NCBI GenBank assembly: GCA_016875225.1
Contig: VGRW01000019.1
Span: 1-51,688 of the forward strand
DNA: 51,688 nt
Reading direction: 5' to 3'
Source: Deltaproteobacteria bacterium
GTDB taxonomy: Bacteria; Myxococcota_A; UBA9160; SZUA-336
Positions 24,733 to 33,163 of the stretch are shown here, in pieces. The translations under genes were made by a program, and so were the position numbers. Each line of letters starts with the position of its first letter. Position 1 is the stretch's first letter. The notes beneath the pieces are model-generated. The model was given only the letters and a program-made list of their open reading frames with translations, was not told the origin of the DNA and did not search any database.

Positions 24733-25746
24733 ATGGAGCTGGTCGAGCTCGAGGAACGCCTTGCGCCGTTCGCGCGCGAGAACTACTCCGACCCGGAGGC
24801 CTCGGTCCGCGACGTGCACAAGATGCCCGGCCACGCCGGCTTCGCCTACGGATTCTCGGTGGTCTCGCGCGGGAGCAAGGAGAGCTGGTTCCTGCGCCTG
24901 CCGCCCCCGAACGTGCAGTGGAAGGGGACGGCCGACGTGCTGCGCCAGGTCGCGGTACTTCGCGCGCTCGACGGAGGCCCGGTTCCGCACTGCTCGGTGA
25001 AGTGGGCCGGCGCGGATCTGGGCTGGTTCGGCCGTCCCTACTTCGTGGTGCCGAAGCTCGAGGGCGACGTGCTCCGCTTCGGCCCAGGCCAGTGGGGCGA
25101 GAAGCTCGGCGAGACGCAGCGCCGCGAGATGGCCCGGCGCGCGATGACGGCGCTCGCGAACATCCACCGCGTCGATTGGCGCGCCAAGCTCGATTACCTG
25201 GGCGCGCCGGTTCCGTTCGAGGACGACGTCGTCCGCTGGGACCGCTTCGTCGAGCGCGCGGCCGACCCGGAGTCCATGCGGCTTCAGCCGGAGGTGCGCG
25301 CGAAGCTCCTGGCGCGTCTGCCCGAAGACGCGCCGATCGGCCTGTTCCACGGCGACTACAACTGGATGAACACGTTCTGGTCGCCGGACGGCCGGCTGCT
25401 CGCGGTGATCGATTGGGAGCTTTGCGGAATCGGAGCGACACTGAACGATGTCGGATGGGTCGCCACGTTCAACGATCCCCTGGCCTGGGCGAGCGACGCA
25501 GCTCCGACGCCGATCCTGATCCCCGCCGACGAGCTGATCGCGCTCTACGCACGCGCCTGGGGCGACCCGCTTCCCGACCTCGGCTGGTTCCGCGCGCTCG
25601 CCGCGTACAAGTTCGCGATCATCACCGGCCTGAACCTGGGCCTGCACCGGCGCGGCAAGCGCCACGACCCGCTCTGGGAGATCACGGGCCGCTCGATCGT
25701 TCCCCTGCTCGAGCGCGCAAGAGCGCTCCTGACCTCGGGCCCGTAG
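24733..25746 (+). CDS. APH-family phosphotransferase, ACAD10/11 or LvaA type
   Basis: This 337-residue kinase of the aminoglycoside-phosphotransferase fold has the catalytic loop LFHGDYNWMNTFW (His206, Asp208) and the metal-binding DWEL at 227-230. GHAGFAYGFSVV and SWFLRLPPPN mark the ATP-binding lobe. It is the subgroup linked to acyl-CoA metabolism, fused to a dehydrogenase in mammalian ACAD10/11 and separate as LvaA in Pseudomonas. GGAGGAG lies 8 bases before ATG 24733, which decides this start over ATG 24712. A possible -10 box TAAGAT lies at 24708-24713. Antibiotic resistance is unlikely. It may work with the dehydrogenase at 17342. Confidence 0.82.
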   Translation: MELVELEERLAPFARENYSDPEASVRDVHKMPGHAGFAYGFSVVSRGSKESWFLRLPPPNVQWKGTADVLRQVAVLRALDGGPVPHCSVKWAGADLGWFGRPYFVVPKLEGDVLRFGPGQWGEKLGETQRREMARRAMTALANIHRVDWRAKLDYLGAPVPFEDDVVRWDRFVERAADPESMRLQPEVRAKLLARLPEDAPIGLFHGDYNWMNTFWSPDGRLLAVIDWELCGIGATLNDVGWVATFNDPLAWASDAAPTPILIPADELIALYARAWGDPLPDLGWFRALAAYKFAIITGLNLGLHRRGKRHDPLWEITGRSIVPLLERARALLTSGP

Positions 25747-25768
25747 TCGTGGCGCGCGGCGCGCGCAG

Positions 25769-26005
25769 CTACTGCGTGGCTTCCGCCGCCTTCCTCGCCG
25801 CTTCCTTCGCGACCTCCTCGGCCTTCTTCGCGGCTTCCTGAGCCGCATCCGACGCCTCTTCGACGGCGTCCTGCACGCCTTCGGCGGGTCGCCGGTCGAG
25901 CGCGTCGTTCACCGCGTCCTCCGCCTTCTCCACCGCGCTCTTCTCCTGGCAGGCCGAAAACGCGAACAAGGCCAGCGCAACCGTGAGAATTCGGACGAGC
26001 TTCAT
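25769..26005 (-). CDS. small Ala/Glu/Lys-rich helical lipoprotein
   Basis: This 78-residue product has a lipoprotein signal, MKLVRILTVALALFAF followed by SACQ, with the lipidated Cys at 19. The mature part is nearly all Ala, Glu, Lys and Asp (SDAAQEAAKKAEEVAKEAAR and similar), which predicts one long amphipathic helix or coiled coil, as in small Lpp-like lipoproteins. GGAGGTGGAGG is 4 bases before the ATG. It is last in the leftward operon and 40 bases after the SnoaL-like gene. No family is claimed. An envelope structural or stress role is a guess. Confidence 0.75.
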   Translation of the reverse strand: MKLVRILTVALALFAFSACQEKSAVEKAEDAVNDALDRRPAEGVQDAVEEASDAAQEAAKKAEEVAKEAARKAAEATQ

Positions 26006-26045
26006 GCCTCCACCTCCGGCTGGATCCTAGCACCCTCGCGGCGAG

Positions 26046-26483
26046 CTACACCGAGATTTGTCGCAGGATGTCGCCTGGGTTGAAGTACACCCGCTCGCAG
26101 ACGATTCCGTCGTCGTCGAAGATGAAGAAGGCCATCATTCGCGTGCGGAACGCGCGACCGGTCGGCTCGAGCGCGCCGAGGCGCCCCAGGTGGGTGCCGA
26201 GCAGCCAGAGCTCCACGATCACCGCGTCGTCGGCGTGGCGAAGCGAGATCAGCTCGTTGCGCTGGTCCGGAAAGCTGCTGCGCGAGGCGCGGAAGTACTC
26301 GCGCACCGCCGCCTCTCCGTCGTGCACCTGTCCGGTCGCGATCAGCTCGTAGCGCGGGTGAGAGAACGTCGCGAGCGTGGTGTCGAAGTCGTGCTCGTTC
26401 TCCGACTCCATGTGCCGGCGCACCACGGCCTCGCGAAAGGCACGCACGTCGCCGGGTTCGAGGCTTCGCGGGTGATCCGGCAA
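26046..26483 (-). CDS. SnoaL/NTF2-like protein
   Basis: This is a 145-residue protein of the NTF2-like fold. It shows an N-terminal helix with RRHMESENEHDFDTTLATF, then HPRYELIATGQVHDGEAAVR and YFRASRSSFPD, then LWLLGTHLG and TGRAFRTRMMAFFIFDDDG with ERVYFNPGDILRQ. Such proteins are small isomerases, hydrolases or ligand carriers, often in secondary metabolism or xenobiotic breakdown. The start is TTG 26483, decided by a perfect GGAGGAGG 5 bases upstream. The open frame continues up into the MOSC gene without homology. It is the sixth gene of the operon. Confidence 0.8.
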   Translation of the reverse strand: MPDHPRSLEPGDVRAFREAVVRRHMESENEHDFDTTLATFSHPRYELIATGQVHDGEAAVREYFRASRSSFPDQRNELISLRHADDAVIVELWLLGTHLGRLGALEPTGRAFRTRMMAFFIFDDDGIVCERVYFNPGDILRQISV

Positions 26484-26500
26484 TGCGACCTCCTCCGATC

Positions 26501-27031
26501 TCAGACCGGCTCGAGATCGCGACGCGGCGCGGCCGGGAGCTCGACCGCGATCGAATCCCCCGCCCGCACGTCCCCGCCCGCGATCACGACGCTCATGACG
26601 CCCGCCTTGCGCACGAGCCGGCCGGCCGCGTCGCGAGCCAGCGTCGCCGCCATCAGACCCTTCGCGATCCCGTCGAGCTGCGGGCACGGGTTGCGCAGGC
26701 CGGTCAGCTCGACGACGGCGTCGTGACCCAGCCGGAGGCGCGCACCTACGGGCAGATCGAGCAGCCCGATCCCTCGCGTCGTCACGTTCTCGCCCATCTG
26801 CCCGGGCGCGATCTCGAAGCCCTGCACGGCGAGCTCGTCGAAGAGCTCGGCGTGGATCAGGTGGACCTGGCGGAGATTCGGCTGGCTCGGATCGCGCGCC
26901 ACGCGCGAGCGGTGCTTCACGGTCACTCCGTGGTGCGCGTCACCCGCGACGCCGAGCCCCGGCTCGAGTCGGATGCTCGAGCGCGTGGGCTTCGCCATCG
27001 TGTGGGTCGCGCTGCGACTCACGGCGATCAC
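26501..27031 (-). CDS. MOSC domain-containing protein
   Basis: MOSC proteins bind or deliver molybdenum cofactor or sulfur. The 176-residue product starts VIAVSRSATHTMAKPTRSSIRLEPGLGV and carries GDAHHG and VKHRSRV. Further on are ENVTTRGIGLLDLPVGARLRLG and LTGLRNPCPQLDGI, where the family Cys is in NPCPQLD, followed by RKAGVMSVVIAGG. GTG 27031 gives family length; the frame further up is antisense-like. DoxX is 11 bases upstream. This compact type is related to YiiM-like proteins. Its role in this operon may be cofactor or sulfur transfer; that is inference. Confidence 0.85.
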   Translation of the reverse strand: MIAVSRSATHTMAKPTRSSIRLEPGLGVAGDAHHGVTVKHRSRVARDPSQPNLRQVHLIHAELFDELAVQGFEIAPGQMGENVTTRGIGLLDLPVGARLRLGHDAVVELTGLRNPCPQLDGIAKGLMAATLARDAAGRLVRKAGVMSVVIAGGDVRAGDSIAVELPAAPRRDLEPV

Positions 27032-27042
27032 CTCGCCCGAGC

Positions 27043-27438
27043 TCAGCGCCCGCGCTCCAGCGCGAGCGGGCCCGGTCCCATCGCGGCGATGAACAGGAAC
27101 ACGAACGCGTACAGCGCCGCGAGCTCTCCGCCGTTCTGGATCGGCAGCGCTCCCCGCGACTGGTGGAACATGAAGTACGCGACGGCCATCTGCCCGCTGC
27201 AGAGGAACGCCGCGATCCTCGCGCGCACGCCGAGCATCACGAGCGCGCCGCCGACGAGCTCGATCACGCCGCCGAACCAGATCAGCGTGAAGAGCTTTGC
27301 GGTGGCGCCGGGATTTCCCCCGTGGCCGCCGAAGGCCCCGAAGAGCTTCTGCGCCCCGTGGCAGCCGAACATCAGCCCCGAGGAGATGCGCAGCAGGGCA
27401 TGCGAGAGCGGACCGATTCGCGCGAGCAGTGCTTCCAT
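27043..27438 (-). CDS. DoxX family membrane protein
   Basis: This 131-residue integral membrane protein has four predicted helices, about 10-30, 50-72, 75-95 and 105-125. The family pattern is clear in ALLRISSGLMFGCHGAQKLFG, GGVIELVGGALVMLG, RIAAFLCSGQMAVAYFMFH and ALYAFVFLFIAA. DoxX-type proteins act in thiol or quinone redox chemistry, but most have no tested function. It starts at ATG 27438 with GAGG upstream, 8 bases after the radical SAM gene. Confidence 0.88.
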   Translation of the reverse strand: MEALLARIGPLSHALLRISSGLMFGCHGAQKLFGAFGGHGGNPGATAKLFTLIWFGGVIELVGGALVMLGVRARIAAFLCSGQMAVAYFMFHQSRGALPIQNGGELAALYAFVFLFIAAMGPGPLALERGR

Positions 27439-27446
27439 CGTTCACC

Positions 27447-29009
27447 TCACTCCGACCAGGCAAAGCGCGTGCCCTGCGGCGTTTCCCGGCGCACGAGCGC
27501 TCCGAGCGCGAGCACGCGGTCGAGCTCCGCGGCCGCGAACTCGGGCTTCACGCTCGCCGCATCGACCACGGCCGAGACGAGCCCTCCGACGGCATCCCCG
27601 CGGAACGCGGGGAGCCCCTCGATCACGTCGTCGAGCAGGAGCTTCCAGAGCAGCTGCTGCCGCAGCCGCCGCAGATACATCTTGCGCTCGAATGCAGGCA
27701 GCTGGTCTCTCGCGAACAGGTGGTCCTGGTACGCGAGGTAGCGCTGCATCGTGTCGTCGTATTCGTCGGCGACGCGCTGGATCGCCTCGGTCGAGGCGCC
27801 CCTCGTGCGCGTCACGACGTGGTTCGCGTCGTACTTCGTCCAGTCGTCCGTGAGGATCTCGAGCCCGTACTCGGCGGCGCGCTCGCGCACCTCGGTGCCG
27901 GGGAACGGCGCCAGGATGTGGAAGCCGTAGAGCGAGCCGAACTCGGAGTGCAGCTCGCCTGCGAACTCGACCGTCTTGCGCAGGCTCTCCTCGGTCTCGC
28001 CGGGCAGCCCGATGATGAACGACGCGAGCGCGCTGATCCCGGCGGCCTGCGTCATTCGCATCGCCTCCTTCACCTTGGCCAGGTTCGACTTCTTCTTCAC
28101 CAGGTCGAGGATTTCCTGGCTCCCGCTCTCGACGCCGAAGCAGATCGCCTGGCATCCCGCGCGCGCCATCGTCTCGACGACCTCCGGGCTGATCGTGTCC
28201 ACGCGCGAGAACGCGTTCCAGCGGATTCCCGTGTTGCGGCGCTCCAGCTCGCCGCAGACGGCGAGGAAGTGGCTGCGGTAGAGCGTGAAGAGATCGTCCT
28301 CGATCGAGATCTCCGTGAAGCCTAGGTCCGCGAGCTCGCAGATCTCGTCCACGCATAGCGTCGGATTTCGGTAGCGCACCTGCCGGTCGGTCCGCTGTGG
28401 CGCGGAGCAGAACACACAGGCGTACGGGCAGCCGCGGCTCGTGATCACGCTGGCGTGGCTGTCGAAGGCCAGATAGCGCGCGAGCGGCACGAGATCGCGC
28501 GCCGGTCCCGGCAGCCGATCGAGGTCGTCCACGTAGCCGCGCGGGGGGGTGCGGCGGATGCGGTCGCCGTCGCGGAGCGCGAGCCCGCGCACGTCGCGCA
28601 GGTCCATCCGGCCCTCGAGCGCGCGCACCAGCTCGATCATGGTGTGCTCGCCCTCGTTGATGGCGATGTAGTCGAGCGCCGACAGATCGCGGAAGCTCTC
28701 CTCGATCGCGAAGGAGACGTGCGGCCCGCCCATCACCACGGGTACCGCGCCGTCGCACTTGCGCACGACCTCGGCGATCGCGGAGGCGATGTGGTGATTG
28801 AGCGTCACCGACGTGATTCCCACCACCTGCGGCCGGAAGCGCGACATGCGCCGCTCGATCTTCTCGGGCGTGGTGCGCGCGAGCATCAGGTCGAGGATCT
28901 CCACCTCGTGCCCCTCGGCCCGCAGCGCCGAAGCGACGTACGGAAGCGTCACGAGCAGCCGTGGGAACTCCTCGAACGGGTACGAGGGATTGATCAAGAG
29001 CACGCGCAT
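27447..29009 (-). CDS. B12-binding-domain radical SAM enzyme
   Basis: This 520-residue protein has a cobalamin-binding Rossmann domain (about 1-140: MRVLLINPSYPFEEFPRLLV, VVGITSVTLNHH, VVMGGPHVSF, INEGEHTMIEL). The radical SAM barrel (about 180-390) has the cluster motif CPYACVFC (Cys194, 198, 201) and GVESGSQEILDLVKKK. A C-terminal helical part (400-520) has no clear family. The type is that of BchE/HpnP/HpnJ-like and class B methyltransferases. The substrate is unknown. It sits between a phosphotriesterase-like gene and DoxX in a leftward operon. ATG 29009 begins directly at the B12 domain. Confidence 0.9.
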   Translation of the reverse strand: MRVLLINPSYPFEEFPRLLVTLPYVASALRAEGHEVEILDLMLARTTPEKIERRMSRFRPQVVGITSVTLNHHIASAIAEVVRKCDGAVPVVMGGPHVSFAIEESFRDLSALDYIAINEGEHTMIELVRALEGRMDLRDVRGLALRDGDRIRRTPPRGYVDDLDRLPGPARDLVPLARYLAFDSHASVITSRGCPYACVFCSAPQRTDRQVRYRNPTLCVDEICELADLGFTEISIEDDLFTLYRSHFLAVCGELERRNTGIRWNAFSRVDTISPEVVETMARAGCQAICFGVESGSQEILDLVKKKSNLAKVKEAMRMTQAAGISALASFIIGLPGETEESLRKTVEFAGELHSEFGSLYGFHILAPFPGTEVRERAAEYGLEILTDDWTKYDANHVVTRTRGASTEAIQRVADEYDDTMQRYLAYQDHLFARDQLPAFERKMYLRRLRQQLLWKLLLDDVIEGLPAFRGDAVGGLVSAVVDAASVKPEFAAAELDRVLALGALVRRETPQGTRFAWSE

Positions 29010-29026
29010 GCGATCTCCCACGCCTC

Positions 29027-30019
29027 TCAGGGCAGTGCGGGCAGCTTCTCGCCGGCGAAGAAGCGCCGCGGATTGTGCACGAGCAGATTCTCGACGTCGT
29101 CCTTGGTCGCGCCGCCATCGAGCAGGCGCGGCACGATCCGGCGCGTGAAGTGCGACGGCGTCCACACCTTCTCGATCTCGTCGAGCAGAGACTTCGCGAT
29201 CGGCTGGCCGCGCCAGCACCAGACGGTGTCGTGCGAAACCACCACGCGCTCGCCCGCGCCGCGCCGGATCAGCCGCAGCAGCGACTCGACGCGCTGCGCG
29301 TCCGGATGGATCAGGTCGAGCCCGAAGCGGTCGAAGCCGAGGTAGGTGCCGCCGGCGACCAGGCGGTCGTGGTACGCGGCGTCGGACGTTCCGCAGGAGT
29401 GGCCGATCACGATCCGGTTCGGCGCGGCGCCTGCGCCGGTCAGGATGCCCTGCTGCTCCGGCCCCATCGTGCCGCGATCGGTGTGCGTGGTGATCGGCGC
29501 TCCGGTGACGACCGACGCCTTCGCGGCCGCGCGCATCACCGACGTCTCGTAGTCGGTGATCGCGGCGAAGCCAGAGGCCACCTTGATGATTCCCGGCTTG
29601 ATCCCGGTGCTTGCGACGCCCTGCTCGAGCTCGCGGATGAACAGCTCGGCCATCGCCTCGTCCTGGGCGCCGCCGAACGCCGAGCGCGTCTTCCAGTGCG
29701 CCGCCCCGCCCTCGGACTCGTAGTAGAGCCCGGTGGCCGCGACGATCTGGAAGCGCGCGCGCTGCGCGACCTCGGCGGTGAGCTCGATGTCGCGGCCGAG
29801 GTCGCAGGGGCACGGGTCGACGATCGAGGTGATCCCCTCGGCCTTGATCTCCTCGAGCTTGTCGACCGCGCGCGCGATCATCTCGCGGCGGGACGGGCCG
29901 GGTCGGATCCAGTCCGCCTCCCAGCCCGCGTAGCCGACCAGAACGTGCTCGTGCATCAGCGTGCGTCCGAGCTGCTCGGGCGCGATCGGACCCGTGACGG
30001 TCTGGACGTTCGCGCTCAT
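29027..30019 (-). CDS. phosphotriesterase-family lactonase/esterase
   Basis: This is a 330-residue amidohydrolase-superfamily TIM barrel of the phosphotriesterase branch. The metal ligands are all present: HxH at His23/His25 (LMHEHVLVG), Lys146 (IIKVAS) for carbamylation, His179 (THTDRG), His207 (GHSCG) and Asp264 (SHDTVW). Most members are lactonases or esterases rather than organophosphate hydrolases. ATG 30019 overlaps the LLM stop by 4 bases. The operon neighbours (LLM oxidoreductase, radical SAM) suggest that it opens a lactone or ester in a catabolic or tailoring pathway. Confidence 0.9.
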   Translation of the reverse strand: MSANVQTVTGPIAPEQLGRTLMHEHVLVGYAGWEADWIRPGPSRREMIARAVDKLEEIKAEGITSIVDPCPCDLGRDIELTAEVAQRARFQIVAATGLYYESEGGAAHWKTRSAFGGAQDEAMAELFIRELEQGVASTGIKPGIIKVASGFAAITDYETSVMRAAAKASVVTGAPITTHTDRGTMGPEQQGILTGAGAAPNRIVIGHSCGTSDAAYHDRLVAGGTYLGFDRFGLDLIHPDAQRVESLLRLIRRGAGERVVVSHDTVWCWRGQPIAKSLLDEIEKVWTPSHFTRRIVPRLLDGGATKDDVENLLVHNPRRFFAGEKLPALP

Positions 30020-30993
30020 CGGTGCGCCCTCGCCTTGAACGGCGCGAGATCGCGCGTCGCCTGGCGCGCGTCGATGCCCAGCGGCAGGATCGCGAGCGCC
30101 GGCGTGTCCACACCCGCGTCGACGTAGCGCTGGATGTGCGCGCGGCACTCCTCGGGCGTGCCGTGGACGATCAGCTCGTCCACGACCTCGTCGGGAATCG
30201 CGGCGATCGCCGCCTTCCGGTCGCCCTTCTTCCACGCCTCCCACATCGCCGCGAGCTTCGGCCCGCGCCCGAGCCACTCGTGGAACGCGGCGTAGACGGG
30301 AACGTTCAGGTACGCGGCGATCGCGAACTTGGCCATCGCGCGCACCTGCGCCTTGTCGGGATTCGGCGCGACGAAGATGCGCGCGACGATCTCCTTGTCG
30401 GGCCCGGCCTCGCGGACGATCGGCGCGACCTTCTTCACGTCGTCGGCGGAGAGCCAGTTGATGATCGCGCCGTCGCCCACCCGGCCGGCCAGGCGCAGCA
30501 TCCCCTGGCGCAGCGCCGCAACCAGGATCTTCGGCTGGGTCTCGAGCTTCACGCCCAGTCGGAAGCCCTGAACCGAGAAGCTCTCGAACTCCTCGCTGAT
30601 CTTCTCGCCCGCCAGCGCCTTGCGCAGGAACTTCACCGTGTCGCGCACGCGCTGGTAGGGCTTGGTGAAGGGAATGCCGTTCCACTTCTCGACGATCACG
30701 TCCGACGAGGTGCCGATGCCGACGACGAAGCGGCCGGGCGCGGCCTGGCACATCGAGGCGACGCTCATCGCCATGAGCCCCGGTCCGCGCGTGAATGCGG
30801 GCAGGATCGCGACGCCGAGCCGCAGGTTAGGCGCCCAGATCGACGCGAGCGCCAGCGGCGTCAGCCCGTCGTAGCCGCCGGCCTCGGCCGACCAGAGGTC
30901 GGTGTAGCCGAGCTGCTCGAGCTCGTGGATCCACTCGCGCTGCTCGGCGAGCGGGACTCCGTCGAGCGGGATCGTCATGCCGTAGCGGTTCAT
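30016..30993 (-). CDS. LLM-class (F420-dependent type) oxidoreductase
   Basis: This 325-residue TIM-barrel oxidoreductase of the luciferase-like monooxygenase superfamily is of the kind that normally uses F420. The pattern includes MNRYGMTIPLDGVPLAEQRE, LGYTDLWSAEAGGYDGLTPL, RLGVAILPAFTRGP, GRFVVGIGTSSDVI and PKILVAALRQGM, with VHGTPEECRAHIQRYVDAG at the end. GGGAGG lies about 9 bases before ATG 30993. It is the first gene of the seven-gene operon. The F420 preference is inferred from the family; no F420 synthesis gene is in the window. Confidence 0.87.
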   Translation of the reverse strand: MNRYGMTIPLDGVPLAEQREWIHELEQLGYTDLWSAEAGGYDGLTPLALASIWAPNLRLGVAILPAFTRGPGLMAMSVASMCQAAPGRFVVGIGTSSDVIVEKWNGIPFTKPYQRVRDTVKFLRKALAGEKISEEFESFSVQGFRLGVKLETQPKILVAALRQGMLRLAGRVGDGAIINWLSADDVKKVAPIVREAGPDKEIVARIFVAPNPDKAQVRAMAKFAIAAYLNVPVYAAFHEWLGRGPKLAAMWEAWKKGDRKAAIAAIPDEVVDELIVHGTPEECRAHIQRYVDAGVDTPALAILPLGIDARQATRDLAPFKARAHR

Positions 30994-31018
30994 CGCGTCG
31001 TGCCTCCCGTTCGCCGCG

Positions 31019-31061
31019 ATCATACACGCGCGGCGCGCGCGACCGCGTGCGGTGGTAGAGT
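31019..31061. promoter_or_regulatory. divergent promoter region of the LLM operon and the hydrolase run
   Basis: The 92-base gap holds TATGAT on the minus strand (31019-31024), 5 of 6 to the -10 consensus. It lies 25 bases before the LLM start and upstream of its GGGAGG site. TAGAGT on the plus strand (31056-31061) lies 24 bases before ATG 31086 and upstream of GGAGA. No convincing -35 box is visible on either side. Confidence 0.35.
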
Positions 31062-31085
31062 CGGGCAGCAATCGCGGAGAGAACG

Positions 31086-31964
31086 ATGGCTTCGACCCGT
31101 ACAGCGACGATCCTTCGGCTCGACGATGGGCGCGAGATCGCCTTCGCGGAGATCGGCGATCCGAAGGGCACTGCGGTCTTCGCGTTTCACGGCACGCCCG
31201 GCTCGCAGCTGCTGTTCCGCCCGCTGGACGACGCCGCGCGGCGGCTCGGCGTGCGGCTGATCGCGCCCGATCGGCCCGGCTACGGGCGCAGCGACTACGT
31301 CGCCTACCGCCGGCTCCTGGACTGGCCGAGCGACGTCTGCGCGATCGCCGACTTTCTCGGCATCGAGAAGTTCGGCGTATTCGGCGTCTCGGGCGGCGGG
31401 CCGCACGCGGCGGTCTGCGCGCATCAGCTCGCCGGGCGTCTGCTCGGCGCGGCGATCGTGTGCGGGATCGCCGAGACGCTAAGCGAGGAGGATTCGCGCG
31501 GCATGATGCCGATGAACCGGCTGCTCTGCCGGCTGGCGCGCAGCTCGCCCTGGCTCGCCTGGCCGGTCTTCGCACTGATGACCCTGGGCCTGCGCTTCTT
31601 CGGCCCGGCGGTCCTGCGCCAGATGATGAAGCAGCTCCCGGCGCCGGATCGGCGCGCTCTCGAGCAGCCCGCGCTGCAGCAGGCCTTCCTCGAGGAGGGG
31701 CGGCGCGCATCGCGCACGAACGCGCGCGCCACCGCCCAGGACTTCGCGCTCTTCACCCGGCCCTGGGGCTTCCGGCTCGAGGACGTCCGGGTTCCCGTCG
31801 ACGTGTACTGTGGCGAGCTCGACGTGAACGTTCCGGTCGCGCACGGGCGCAGGCAGGCCGATCGCATCCCGAACGCGAAGCTGCACTGCTTCGAGGACGA
31901 GGCGCACCTGCTCTTCGTCGCGCACGCGGACGAGATCCTGCTCGCCGCGGCAGGGCGCGGCTGA
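31086..31964 (+). CDS. alpha/beta-fold hydrolase
   Basis: This is a 292-residue hydrolase with AVFAFHGTPGSQLLFRPLDD (oxyanion), IAPDRPGYGRSDY, the nucleophile elbow GVFGVSGGGPHAAVC and a late acid/base pair in YCGELDVNVPV and FEDEAHLLFV. It has no signal peptide. GGAGA lies 5 bases before ATG 31086. It begins a rightward run, and its stop overlaps the start of the CoA transferase (TGATG). The substrate is unknown. Relatives are annotated as esterases or proline-iminopeptidase-like enzymes. Confidence 0.83.
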   Translation: MASTRTATILRLDDGREIAFAEIGDPKGTAVFAFHGTPGSQLLFRPLDDAARRLGVRLIAPDRPGYGRSDYVAYRRLLDWPSDVCAIADFLGIEKFGVFGVSGGGPHAAVCAHQLAGRLLGAAIVCGIAETLSEEDSRGMMPMNRLLCRLARSSPWLAWPVFALMTLGLRFFGPAVLRQMMKQLPAPDRRALEQPALQQAFLEEGRRASRTNARATAQDFALFTRPWGFRLEDVRVPVDVYCGELDVNVPVAHGRRQADRIPNAKLHCFEDEAHLLFVAHADEILLAAAGRG

Positions 31965-33163
31965 TGCTCACCGGGCTGCGCGTCGTCGAGCTCGCGGTCT
32001 GGGTCGCCGGCCCCGGCGCCGGCGGCATCCTCGCCGACTGGGGCGCGGACGTGGTGAAGGTCGAGCCGCGCGAGGGCGACCCGGCGCGCAGCCTGTTCAT
32101 GCATCTCGCCGGCCTGAAGGAGCCGAAGTCGCCGCCGTTCGACCTCGACAACCGCGGCAAGCGCAGCATCGTGCTCGATCTGCGCGCGCCCGACGGCCTT
32201 GCTCTGCTGCGCAGGCTGGTCGCGGACGCGGACGTTTTCCTGTCGAACCTGCGGCCCGAGGCGCTCTCGAAGCTCGGCCTCGACTACGAGCGGCTAGCGA
32301 AGGACTGTCCCCGATTGGTGTACGCGAGCGTCACCGGCTACGGGCTTCGCGGCCCGGAGCGCGACCGCGCGGCCTACGACGTGGGCGCGTTCTGGGCGCG
32401 CAGCGGCGCCGAGCACATCATGTTCCCGACCGATGTCGAGCCGCAGGGGGTGCGCGGCGGCTTCGGCGATCACGTGACGGCGATGGCGCTCGTCTCCGGA
32501 ATCATGGCCGCGCTGTACCAGCGCGAGCGCAGCGGGCGCGGGCAGCTGGTCTCGACTTCGCTGCTGCGCACCGGGCTGTACTGCGTGGGCTGGGACACGG
32601 GCATCCGCCTGCGCTTTGGCACCGTCGCGCCGACCGCGCCGCGCACGCAGCCGCTGAACCCGGTGCTGAACCAGTACCGCAGCCGCGACGCGCGCTGGTT
32701 CTGGCTGCTCGGCCTGGAGGCCGAACGTCACTGGCCCAAGCTCGCGCGCGTGATCGGCCGGCCCGAGCTGATCGGCGATTCGCGCTTCGCGGACGCGCGC
32801 GCGCGGCGGCGCGGCTCGGAAGAGCTCACCGCGATCCTCGATGCGGCGTTCGCGCAGCGCGACCTCGCCGAGTGGGGGCGGCTCTTCGACGGCGAGGATC
32901 TCTGGTGGGCGCCGGTGCAGACGCAGGACGAGGTCGTGGTCGACCCGCAGGTGCGCGCGATCTCCGGCATCGTCAGCGTTCCCGACTACGGAAACGAGGG
33001 CAGCTTCGAGGCGGTGGCCACACCGCTCGAGTTCTCCGACTTCGCGGTCGGGCCGCAGGGTCCGCCGCCGCGGCTCGGCGAGCACACCGACGAGGTCCTG
33101 CGCGAGCTCGGCTCGTCCGACGAAGAGATTGCCGCGCTCCGCGCGCGAGGAGTCGCAAGATGA
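31964..33163 (+). CDS. family III CoA transferase (CaiB/BaiF type)
   Basis: This 399-residue single-domain family III CoA transferase starts MLTGLRVVELAVWVAGPGAGGILADWGADVVKVE, with DNRGKRSIVLDLR and YASVTGYGLRGPERDRAAYDVGAFW. The catalytic Asp is Asp169 in RGGFGDHVTAM, ten residues before the SGIMAAL helix glycine as in formyl-CoA transferase, and GRGQLVSTSLL follows. It moves CoA between carboxylic acids. It is coupled to the SDR gene downstream (ATGA). A second, fused CoA transferase is encoded at 46596. The acyl substrate is unknown. Confidence 0.92.
   Translation: MLTGLRVVELAVWVAGPGAGGILADWGADVVKVEPREGDPARSLFMHLAGLKEPKSPPFDLDNRGKRSIVLDLRAPDGLALLRRLVADADVFLSNLRPEALSKLGLDYERLAKDCPRLVYASVTGYGLRGPERDRAAYDVGAFWARSGAEHIMFPTDVEPQGVRGGFGDHVTAMALVSGIMAALYQRERSGRGQLVSTSLLRTGLYCVGWDTGIRLRFGTVAPTAPRTQPLNPVLNQYRSRDARWFWLLGLEAERHWPKLARVIGRPELIGDSRFADARARRRGSEELTAILDAAFAQRDLAEWGRLFDGEDLWWAPVQTQDEVVVDPQVRAISGIVSVPDYGNEGSFEAVATPLEFSDFAVGPQGPPPRLGEHTDEVLRELGSSDEEIAALRARGVAR

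Noticed and set aside
24733-25746. An aminoglycoside resistance gene
   Set aside because: The kinase fold is shared, but the sequence is the acyl-CoA-linked subgroup and the neighbours are lipid genes.
29027-30019. A true organophosphate-degrading phosphotriesterase
   Set aside because: All metal ligands are present, but most members of this branch are lactonases and nothing in the context indicates organophosphate use.
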